Source of the DNA: Rothia kristinae NBRC 15354
Lineage (GTDB): Bacteria > Actinomycetota > Actinomycetes > Actinomycetales > Micrococcaceae
NCBI RefSeq assembly: GCF_001570865.1
Contig: NZ_BCSM01000008.1
Location: forward strand, 1-64,000
Length of the DNA: 64,000 bases
Direction of reading: 5' to 3'
Each line of letters starts with the position of its first letter. Position 1 is the stretch's first letter. Position numbers and translations under genes: made by a program. The notes beneath the pieces were generated by a model. That model was not told the DNA's origin. It saw nothing but the letters and a program-made list of their open reading frames with translations, and did no database searches. This document shows, in pieces, positions 25,056-32,231 of this stretch.

Positions 25056-26258
25056 ATGACGGACCAGCACCCCGCTGAAGACCCCACCGAAACCACCGGA
25101 TCCATCGGAACCCCCACCCCCGCCGCGAGCTTCTCCGCGCGTCCCCGGCGGGTCACCACCACGGCCTCGGACGGGCGGCAGATCCTCGGCCCGGTGGACG
25201 CCGCGCAGGTGCCTCGCTGGGCCGGGAGCGGGACCTTCGCCCGACTGCCTCGCCTGGACGAGGTGGAGCACGCCGACGTCGTCGTCGCCGGGATGCCGTG
25301 GGACACCGGCGTCTCCTACCGGCCCGGCGCCCGCTTCGGCGCCAACCACGTGCGGGAGTCCTCGCGGCTGCTGCGGCCCTTCAACCCGGCGCAGTCCCAC
25401 TCGCCCTTCGCTGGGGTGCAGGTGGCCGACGCCGGGGACATCATCGGCAACCCCTTCGACATCGAGGAGGCGCTGGCCGCGATGCAGGCCGGGGCCCGGG
25501 AGCTGACCGAGGGCGGGACCCGCCTGGTCACGATCGGCGGGGACCACACCATCGCGCTGCCCAACCTGCGCAACCTGGCCGAGCGCCACGGGAAGATCGC
25601 CCTGCTGCACTTCGACGCGCACCTGGACACCTGGGACACCTACTTCGGCGCCGAGTACACCCACGGCACCCCGTTCCGCCGGGCCTTCGAGGAGGACCTG
25701 CTGGACACGGACGCCCTGTGCCACGTGGGCACCCGCGGCCCGCTGTACGGCACCGAGGACCTGGATGACGACGCCCGCTTCGGCTTCGGCATCGTCTCCT
25801 CGGCGGACATCTACCGGCTCGGGGTGGACCGGGTCGTGCAGATCCTGCGCGAGCGGATCGGGGACCGTCCGCTGTACGTCTCCCTGGACATCGACGTGCT
25901 GGACCCCGCCCACGCCCCGGGCACCGGCACCCCCGAGGCCGGCGGGGCCACCTCCCGGGAGATCCTGGAGATCCTGCGGGGCCTGCGCGGGCTGAACCTG
26001 GTAGGTGCGGAGGTCGTGGAGGTCGCCCCGGCCTACGACCACGCCGAGATCACCGGCATCGCCGCCGCCCACATCGTCTACGAGTTCATCACCCTGCTCT
26101 CGCTCGGCGCGGGGGCCGACGCCGGCTCCCCGGTTTACGGGGAGGCCGACGCCGTCTACGGCGCTCGCCCCGGACGGGCCCGGCGCGACGAGGTTCGGGT
26201 GGTGCCCGTGGCCGACGTCGCCGGAACCCCCGACACCACCGGCCGGAAGGAGGCCTGA
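25056..26258 (+). CDS. Ureohydrolase of the agmatinase family (candidate 4-guanidinobutyrase)
   Basis: A 400-aa Mn-dependent enzyme that releases urea from a guanidino compound. All metal ligands are present: [15 protein letters not shown] and [22 protein letters not shown]. The N-terminal extension of about 45 residues is low-complexity. The ATG at 25056 is followed by [10 protein letters not shown]; an earlier in-frame start exists but lacks a good ribosome site. The aminotransferase gene follows after one base, so they form an operon. With a TPP decarboxylase nearby, 4-guanidinobutyrate is a more likely substrate than agmatine; no arginine decarboxylase is seen. Confidence 0.87.
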   Translation: MTDQHPAEDPTETTGSIGTPTPAASFSARPRRVTTTASDGRQILGPVDAAQVPRWAGSGTFARLPRLDEVEHADVVVAGMPWDTGVSYRPGARFGANHVRESSRLLRPFNPAQSHSPFAGVQVADAGDIIGNPFDIEEALAAMQAGARELTEGGTRLVTIGGDHTIALPNLRNLAERHGKIALLHFDAHLDTWDTYFGAEYTHGTPFRRAFEEDLLDTDALCHVGTRGPLYGTEDLDDDARFGFGIVSSADIYRLGVDRVVQILRERIGDRPLYVSLDIDVLDPAHAPGTGTPEAGGATSREILEILRGLRGLNLVGAEVVEVAPAYDHAEITGIAAAHIVYEFITLLSLGAGADAGSPVYGEADAVYGARPGRARRDEVRVVPVADVAGTPDTTGRKEA

Positions 26259-26259
26259 G

Positions 26260-27561
26260 GTGCCGAGCATCCAGGAGCTGATGGAGGGCGCCACCGGCGC
26301 CGACGCGCGGCTGATGCGCGGCTTCGCCGAGCGCGCCGGGGGCTTCCGTCCCTCGGCGGTGCGCGACGTCTTCGAGGTCGCGATGCGCCCCGGCATCGTC
26401 TCCCTGGCCGGGGGCAACCCGGACCTGGAGCTGCTGCCGCTGCAGGAGCTGGGGGAGATGGCTTCGCGGATCATCGCGGAGGAGGGTCTGGAGGTCCTGC
26501 AGTACGGCTCGGGGGCGGGGTATGAGCCGCTGATCGAGCTGGTCACCGAGTTCATGCGCTCGGAGGGCTCGCACCCGCGGGTCGAGGAGATCCAGATGAC
26601 CGCGGGCTCCCAGATGGGTCTGGACCTGGTGACCAAGCTGTTCTGCGATCCGGGCGACGTCATCCTCGCGGAGGGCCCCACGTACACGGGGGCGCTGGGG
26701 GTGTTCGAGGGCTACCAGGTGGATGTGCGCCAGGTGCCCCTGGACGAGGACGGCCTGGATCCGGCCGCCGTCGAGACCCGCATCCGGGAGCTGAAGGAGC
26801 AGGGCAAGCGCGTCAAGCTGCTCTACACGATCCCGAACTTCCAGAACCCCACCGGGGTGACGCTGGCGCAGGATCGCCGGGCCGAGCTGGTGCGGGTCTG
26901 CCGGGAGCAGGACGTGCTGGTGGTGGAGGACAACCCGTACGGTCAGCTGTCCTTCTCCGGTGAGCGCCTGCCGTCCCTGCACTCCTACGACCCGGAGGCC
27001 GTGATCTACCTGGGGTCCTTCTCCAAGGTGTTCTCCCCGGGGGTGCGCGTGGGCTGGATGGTCGCGCCGCCGCGGGTGCGCAAGTTCCTGCAGATCGCGG
27101 GGGAGGCGGTGACGATCTGCCCGTCGGTGCTCTCCCAGCGCCTGGTCCTGGGGTTCATGGGGCAGGGGCTGTGGGAGTCGCACACCCGCCGCACCGCCGC
27201 GCTGTACCGGGAGCGCTGCGACGCCGTGCTCACCGCGTGCCGCGAGCACATGCCGGCCGGCACCCGGTGGACGACGCCGACCGGCGGTTTCTTCACCTGG
27301 CTGACCCTGCCGGAGGGCGGCCGGTACGACGACGCCTCGCAGGCCCTGGCCCCGGCGATCGACAACGGCGTCGTGTTCGTCCCCGGCACGGCCTTCCACG
27401 ATGACCCGACGATGGGTCGCACGCCCGGGACGGATCCGGCCGGGGGCGCGGTGGACGACGCCGGCACCCGCCCGGGCGCCCGGAACCTGCGCCTGGCCTT
27501 CTCCTCGGTGGCCCCGGACCGCCTGACCGAGGGGGTGCGGCGCCTGGCCGAGGTGCTCTGA
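26260..27561 (+). CDS. PLP-dependent class I/II aminotransferase
   Basis: A 433-aa fold-type I enzyme. Motifs are VSLAGGNPDLELLP, LQYGSGAGYEPL, TAGSQMGLDLV, YTIPNFQNPTGVTL, VVEDNPYGQLSF and the PLP lysine in YLGSFSKVFSPGVRVGWM. The fold resembles Lys/Arg- and aromatic-type 2-oxoacid transaminases. The GTG lies one base after the ureohydrolase stop, with GGAGGCCTGAG as ribosome site. In that operon it may be the arginine:pyruvate transaminase. A segment near residue 385 (GRTPGTDPAGGAVDDAGTRP) is an unusual low-complexity insertion before the C-terminal strand. Confidence 0.87.
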   Translation: MPSIQELMEGATGADARLMRGFAERAGGFRPSAVRDVFEVAMRPGIVSLAGGNPDLELLPLQELGEMASRIIAEEGLEVLQYGSGAGYEPLIELVTEFMRSEGSHPRVEEIQMTAGSQMGLDLVTKLFCDPGDVILAEGPTYTGALGVFEGYQVDVRQVPLDEDGLDPAAVETRIRELKEQGKRVKLLYTIPNFQNPTGVTLAQDRRAELVRVCREQDVLVVEDNPYGQLSFSGERLPSLHSYDPEAVIYLGSFSKVFSPGVRVGWMVAPPRVRKFLQIAGEAVTICPSVLSQRLVLGFMGQGLWESHTRRTAALYRERCDAVLTACREHMPAGTRWTTPTGGFFTWLTLPEGGRYDDASQALAPAIDNGVVFVPGTAFHDDPTMGRTPGTDPAGGAVDDAGTRPGARNLRLAFSSVAPDRLTEGVRRLAEVL

Positions 27562-27587
27562 GCCCGAGCGAGCCGATGCTTCAGCGC

Positions 27588-27643
27588 CGAGGCGGCGCAT
27601 CCGTTCCCGAAAACTCCATTCCGGGAACGGATGCGCCGCCTCG
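27588..27643. repeat. Inverted repeat family B, locus 2 (22-bp perfect stem)
   Basis: The arms are 27588-27609 (starting CGAGGCGGCGCATCC) and 27622-27643 (ending GGATGCGCCGCCTCG). They pair perfectly across a 12-nt loop. It lies between two convergent genes and may serve as a two-way terminator. Confidence 0.85.
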
Positions 27644-27689
27644 CGGCATCCGGCCCGCGGTCCGGGCCCCGGGAGTCCCCGGAACCGGT

Positions 27690-28943
27690 CTATGACCGTG
27701 CGCGCAGCCGCCGGGGGCGCAGCCGCACCGCGAGGCCGTGGGCGGTGAGCAGCCCGAGGGTCATGGCGGCCAGGCTCAGGGCGGCCGTGGCCGCGTCCGT
27801 CGTCACGCTGAGCAGTAGATCCTGGCTCGGCCCGGTCACCAGGTCCATCAGCCCCGCCACGGTGCGGAACACGAACACCCCGGGGACGAGGGCCACGACC
27901 GCCGCGAAGCCGATCCCCGCGAAGGGCACGTGCCGGGTCAGCACCACGGGGGCCACCACCAGCCCGGCCACCAGGCAGGCGATGAAGTCACCCACCACGA
28001 CGCCGGCGCCCACCGGCCCCAGCAGCACCCACCGCACCGCGTGGGCCGCGGCCCCGGCGAGCACCGCGTGCGGGATGTAGCGGGCCTGGAGGGAGAAGTA
28101 GACCGGATAGGACGCGGCGGCCGCCGCGGCCGCCGGCACGTCGATCCACCAGGCGACCGAGCGACCGGCCGCGTGGACCGGCAGCTGGGCCCCGCCGAGG
28201 GCCAGGCCCAGCAGCAGCCCGATGCTGATGCCGACCACGATCAGGGTGCCGAAGACCAGCCGGGCCCAGCCCAGGGTGATGCGCCGAGCCGCCAGATCCA
28301 GCATCCCGTTGAGCAGGTGCGGGCCGGGGACCAGGACCATCGCCGGGCAGACCGCGACCAGGCGGGCGTCGCTGGCGGTGCCCAGGTGCACGGTCAGCGC
28401 CCCGGCCAGTCCCGCGAGCAGCGCGGCGGCGAAGGCCTGGCCGATCGGCCCGACGCCGCGCCCACCCAGCCACCGCCGGATCACCGCGCCCAGCCCGGCG
28501 GCCACCGCCACCAGCACATAGGACACGGGCAGCCGGGCACCGAAGATCGCCGCGAGGGAGCAGGCGCCGGTGATGCAGGCCAGCGCGAAGATCGGCAGCG
28601 GGTAGGCAGGCGTCGACGCGGCGTCCTCGAGGCGCCGGGACAGCTCGCGGGCCGAGGGCTTCGGCTGCGCGCGCAGCTGCGCCATGGCGTTCACGACCAC
28701 GCCCATGTGCACCCCGGTCGGGGAGCCGATCAGGCGCCGGTGGAGCCGGCCGTCCGGGGAGGCGAGCACGGAGCCGTCCCATTCGGGCAGCAGGCGCACC
28801 GGCACCTCCAGGCGACGGGAGAGATCCTCGACGGCCTGCACCGTCCCCGAGGTGGTGCTGCCGTGGGTGAGCATCAGCTGCGCGGCCTGCCCGACCACCC
28901 CCAGACGCTCCTCCCGGCTTTCCTGTTCGGGATCCGCGTTCAT
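27690..28943 (-). CDS. ThrE-family threonine/serine exporter
   Basis: A 417-aa membrane protein. The N-terminal soluble half is the DUF1212 domain (LMLTHGSTTSGTVQAVEDLSRRL, SPTGVHMGVVVNAM). About ten transmembrane helices follow, with PLPIFALACITGACSLA and AMVLVPGPHLLNGMLDL typical of ThrE. The two halves of ThrE are fused in one chain here, as in Corynebacterium. GGAAGGAGGAGCGAGG precedes the ATG at 28943. It is divergent from the transglycosylase gene. Confidence 0.88.
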   Translation of the reverse strand: MNADPEQESREERLGVVGQAAQLMLTHGSTTSGTVQAVEDLSRRLEVPVRLLPEWDGSVLASPDGRLHRRLIGSPTGVHMGVVVNAMAQLRAQPKPSARELSRRLEDAASTPAYPLPIFALACITGACSLAAIFGARLPVSYVLVAVAAGLGAVIRRWLGGRGVGPIGQAFAAALLAGLAGALTVHLGTASDARLVAVCPAMVLVPGPHLLNGMLDLAARRITLGWARLVFGTLIVVGISIGLLLGLALGGAQLPVHAAGRSVAWWIDVPAAAAAAASYPVYFSLQARYIPHAVLAGAAAHAVRWVLLGPVGAGVVVGDFIACLVAGLVVAPVVLTRHVPFAGIGFAAVVALVPGVFVFRTVAGLMDLVTGPSQDLLLSVTTDAATAALSLAAMTLGLLTAHGLAVRLRPRRLRARS

Positions 28944-29108
28944 CCTCGCTCCTCCTTCCGCGGCCGGGTTCCCGGTCTGCGCCGGAGATCGCTGATTCCA
29001 TCCTGCGCTTCGCACCGGAGGCCGGCAAAGCGGGACGCGCACAGTCCGAGCCTCCCAGCGGCGACGGCGCCCCCGGCGTCGCCACCCGGACGACGACGGG
29101 GCGTCCCG

Positions 29109-29114
29109 TATGCT
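29109..29114 (+). promoter_or_regulatory. Leaderless -10 element TATGCT before the transglycosylase gene
   Basis: TATGCT ends 8 nt before the ATG at 29123, too close for an untranslated leader. No ribosome site lies between. A leaderless transcript is likely. Confidence 0.45.
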
Positions 29115-29122
29115 GGGGCGCG

Positions 29123-29731
29123 ATGAGCGAATCACAGGAGAGGGCCCGCGGCGGGCGGGGACGGGGTGCCCTGCGTGCCGCCGTTCAGCACTGGCAGGTG
29201 CTCGCGGCTCTCGGGCTGCTCGTCGTCGGCGCGGTGGGTCTGGCCGTCACCGACTACGTGCCCGCGGATGAGACCTGCACCGCCGCGGACTCCCGCCCCA
29301 TCCCGCAGGACCTCGTGACGGACCTGGAGGGCGCCTCCCGCGAATCCGGCTTCCCCGTGCGAGTGCTGGCCGCGCAGCTGGACGCCGAGTCCGGCTGGAA
29401 TCCGGACGCCCACTCCCACGCCGGGGCCATGGGCATCGCCCAGTTCACCCAGGACACCTGGGACATCTGGGGCGGGGACGGGGACCCGATGGACGAGCAC
29501 GACGCGATCGCCGCGCAGGGCCGGTACATGAAGTACCTGCGCACCGAGCTGGCGGACCTGGCCGGAGACGACGAGGACGCCCTCATCCGCTACGCCCTGG
29601 CCGGGTACAACGCCGGACCCAACGCCGTGAAGGACGCGAAGGGCGTGCCGAACTACCCGGAGACCCGCAGCTACGTGGACAAGATCATGCGGCTGCAGCA
29701 GGAGAAGTACGCCCGCACCTGCGACGGCTGA
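29123..29731 (+). CDS. Membrane-anchored lytic transglycosylase (SLT domain)
   Basis: A 202-aa protein that should cleave peptidoglycan outside the cell. A single transmembrane helix (about residues 27-47) anchors it. The lysozyme-like domain has the catalytic Glu in AAQLDAESGWNPDA, then GAMGIAQFTQDTWDIWG, with a catalytic-cleft AGYNAGPNAV and an end motif YPETRSYVDKI. This is the usual small SLT form in Gram-positive bacteria. No peptidoglycan-binding repeat is present. Transcribed alone. Confidence 0.9.
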   Translation: MSESQERARGGRGRGALRAAVQHWQVLAALGLLVVGAVGLAVTDYVPADETCTAADSRPIPQDLVTDLEGASRESGFPVRVLAAQLDAESGWNPDAHSHAGAMGIAQFTQDTWDIWGGDGDPMDEHDAIAAQGRYMKYLRTELADLAGDDEDALIRYALAGYNAGPNAVKDAKGVPNYPETRSYVDKIMRLQQEKYARTCDG

Positions 29732-29776
29732 GGCGATGCCGACGCGCGGCGCGCCCTCGCCCGGCGCGGTCGGCGA

Positions 29777-30973
29777 TCAGCGGCGGACGATGACGGGCAC
29801 CGAGGAGAACCCGGCCACGGGATAGACCTCGTTGGCGGTGGGCCCGGCCTCTTCGATCGCGGTCGTGGCTGCGAGCAGCTCCTCCACGAGCAGCCGCAGC
29901 TCCAGCCGGGCCAGGGGTGCGCCGGGGCAGGCGTGGATTCCGGTTCCGTACACCAGGTTCGCGGACTGATCGCGGTCCGGTCGGTACTGCGCGGCGTCGG
30001 GGAAGGCGGCTTCGTCCCTGTTGGCGGAGGTCCAGTTCAGGGTGACCCGTGCCCCGGCGGGCAGGCGCCGGCCACCCACCTCCACGGGGCGGGTGGTCAC
30101 GCGCCGATTGCTCACCAGCGGGTCCCGCAGCCGCATGATCTCCTCCACGGCCGCGGGGATCTGCGTAGGATCGCTGCGCAGCCGCTCCTGCTCGCGGGGG
30201 TGGGAGGCGAGGAACTGCACCAGCACCCCGGCGCAGGCCGCGATGGTGGACAGCTCGCCCACGGTCCAGTTGCGGATGAGGCTGATCAGCTCGGGTTCGG
30301 TCATCGGGCGGGCGCCGTCCGGCAGCTCGACGACGTCGCGCATCAGCTGGGCGGTGACGTCGCGCGGACGGCCCTCGGCATCGAGCCCGGCGGAGCCCGT
30401 CCGGTCGGCGAGCATCCGGCGGATCGTGCCGTCGAACTCCAGGGCCACCCGACCGATCTCCGCGCGGTCCCGGCGCAGCGTGGCCTCCCGGTTGCGCTGA
30501 ACCCACGCGCTCAGCGGCTCCCGATACTCCTCCTCCCACCCCATGAAGGCGGCGGTGATGCGCAGGGCGTACTGGCGGGCGAACTCCCCGGCCGCGTCCA
30601 CGCGGTGTCCGGCGGGCAGCTCGGCGATGAGCTCGCGGATCACGGTGCGCAGCACGGGTTCGGCGGCGGCCATGCGCTCGGGGGTGAAGTAGGCGTCGTT
30701 GATGCGGCGGAAGGCCGTGTGCTCGGGTCCGTCCAACCCGTTGGGCACCGCGACGTGCCGATCGGAGACGCGGTTGCTGAAGGTCTGCGGGTCCAGGGCC
30801 GCAGCGGCGACGTCGGCATGACTGAGCAGGGTGTACCCCAGGTAGTCGTCGTGGGCCACAGGGCAGTGGGCTCGCAGCGCGTCGTAGGCGGCGATCTGAT
30901 CCTGTTGCACCTCGGGGGAACGGGGGTCCCAGTCGGCGGGAACGGTGGTGTCTTCCGGTCTGCGGACTGTCAT
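29777..30973 (-). CDS. Cytochrome P450
   Basis: A 398-aa soluble bacterial-type P450. The K-helix ExxR is in VEEIMRLRDP. The heme loop is YGTGIHACPGAPLARLEL with the thiolate Cys. The I-helix reads VGELSTIAACAG where many P450s have AGxDTT, so the usual acid-alcohol pair is replaced by Glu-Leu-Ser-Thr. AGGGAGGATCC precedes the ATG at 30973. No ferredoxin gene is adjacent; the FprA reductase 12 kb away could serve. The substrate cannot be inferred. Confidence 0.9.
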   Translation of the reverse strand: MTVRRPEDTTVPADWDPRSPEVQQDQIAAYDALRAHCPVAHDDYLGYTLLSHADVAAAALDPQTFSNRVSDRHVAVPNGLDGPEHTAFRRINDAYFTPERMAAAEPVLRTVIRELIAELPAGHRVDAAGEFARQYALRITAAFMGWEEEYREPLSAWVQRNREATLRRDRAEIGRVALEFDGTIRRMLADRTGSAGLDAEGRPRDVTAQLMRDVVELPDGARPMTEPELISLIRNWTVGELSTIAACAGVLVQFLASHPREQERLRSDPTQIPAAVEEIMRLRDPLVSNRRVTTRPVEVGGRRLPAGARVTLNWTSANRDEAAFPDAAQYRPDRDQSANLVYGTGIHACPGAPLARLELRLLVEELLAATTAIEEAGPTANEVYPVAGFSSVPVIVRR

Positions 30974-31016
30974 GGATCCTCCCTGATCACGGCTGCCCCT
31001 CCAATCTAGTACGAAC

Positions 31017-31026
31017 AATGCGCATT
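31017..31026. promoter_or_regulatory. Palindrome AATGCGCATT between divergent P450 and sulfurtransferase genes
   Basis: A perfect 10-bp palindrome in the 90-bp divergent region. CTAGTA lies just to its left on the P450 side. It may be an operator; there is no second copy to support this. Confidence 0.3.
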
Positions 31027-31063
31027 ATGGGCCGTCACTGGTCCCCCGCGTAGGATGAGGCCC

Positions 31064-32083
31064 ATGACCCACGAGCTGCCCTGGATCGTCTCCGTCGCCG
31101 ACCTCGCCTCCCTGCAGCGCGCGGCCGAGAACGCCGCCGCCGAGAACGCCCGGCACCGGGCCGCCGCCCGCGAGGCGGCCCGCGCCCTGGAGAACCCCGA
31201 GCAGCTGACCGCCGAGCGGCTGCAGGAGCTGGAGGCCCAGCTGGCCGCCGAGGACGAGCGCCTGCGCACCGCGCCCATCGAGGGGCGTCCCGTACGCGTG
31301 GCGGACGTGCGCTGGTACCTGGACGGGCGCTCCGGGGAGGAGGCCTACGAGGCCGGGCACATCCCCGGGGCCGTGTTCGTGGACCTCGACTTCATGCTCG
31401 CCGCCCCCGCCTCCCCCGAGGAGGGACGGCACCCGCTGCCGATGGAGGAGCGCTTCGCCGCCGCGATGGAGATCAGCGGCATCGCCGAGGACACCCTGGT
31501 CATCGCCTACGACGACGCCTCCGGCGCCTCCGCCTCCCGGCTGGTCTGGTTGCTGCGGGCCACCGGGCACCAGGCCGCGGTGCTCGACGGCGGGCTGCCC
31601 GCCTGGGTGGCCGCGCACGGTCAGGACGCCCTGGAGGTCGGGCCGGATGAGACGGAGCCGGAGGAGTCCGGGGCCTTCGCCGCCGCACCCTTCGAGGACT
31701 CCTGGCTGGCCGACATCGACGAGACCCAGGAGACGGCGTCCTCGGGCGGCGTCGTGCTCGATGCCCGCGCCCCGCAGCGCTACCGCGGGGAGGAGGAGCC
31801 CGTGGATCCCCGCGCCGGGCACATCCCGGGGGCGCGCAACCTGTTCCACCGGGACCTGATCGACGAGCACGGGCTGTTACGCACCCCGGAGCAGATCCGC
31901 GCGCGGCTCACCGAGGCCGGGGTGGACCCCGAAGCACAGGAGACGCCGATCGTGTACTGCGGCTCCGGGGTGACCGCCACCCACGAGATCGTGGCCCTGG
32001 CCAGCGCGGGGGTGCGGGCGCGACTGTACCCGGGCTCCTGGTCCCAGTATTCGGCCACGGACCGCCCCGCCGCCACCGACTGA
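31064..32083 (+). CDS. Two-domain sulfurtransferase (3-mercaptopyruvate sulfurtransferase type)
   Basis: About 339 aa with two rhodanese domains. The second carries the active loop YCGSGVTATHEI; CGSGVT is typical of mercaptopyruvate sulfurtransferases. The first is the inactive domain (DARSGEE-like region, GHIPGAVFVDLD, YDDASGASASRLVWLL). Unusually, residues 10-60 are an Ala/Glu-rich coiled-coil (ENAAAENARHRAAAREAARA) inserted before the first domain's DVRWYLDG. TAGGAT lies 8 bp before the ATG at 31064, so the message may be nearly leaderless. Confidence 0.87.
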   Translation: MTHELPWIVSVADLASLQRAAENAAAENARHRAAAREAARALENPEQLTAERLQELEAQLAAEDERLRTAPIEGRPVRVADVRWYLDGRSGEEAYEAGHIPGAVFVDLDFMLAAPASPEEGRHPLPMEERFAAAMEISGIAEDTLVIAYDDASGASASRLVWLLRATGHQAAVLDGGLPAWVAAHGQDALEVGPDETEPEESGAFAAAPFEDSWLADIDETQETASSGGVVLDARAPQRYRGEEEPVDPRAGHIPGARNLFHRDLIDEHGLLRTPEQIRARLTEAGVDPEAQETPIVYCGSGVTATHEIVALASAGVRARLYPGSWSQYSATDRPAATD

Positions 32084-32109
32084 CCCTTCCGCCCGAGCCC
32101 GGCCTCTCG

Positions 32110-32208
32110 CGACCCGGCGCATCCGTACCCATGTCCCGCTCGGTCTTCCGCGAGGCGGCGCATCGGTTCCCGGTTTTCGCGTTTCTGGGAACGGATGCGC
32201 CGGCTCGG
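32110..32208. repeat. Inverted repeat family B, locus 3
   Basis: CGACCCGGCGCATCCGTACC (32110) is a half copy. The main stem pairs CGAGGCGGCGCATCGGTTCC (from 32151) with GGGAACGGATGCGCCGGCTC (from 32187) around GGTTTTCGCGTTTC. It lies between the convergent sulfurtransferase and oxidase genes. Confidence 0.8.
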
Positions 32209-32231
32209 TGGAGGGGTGCGCCGCCGGAGCC

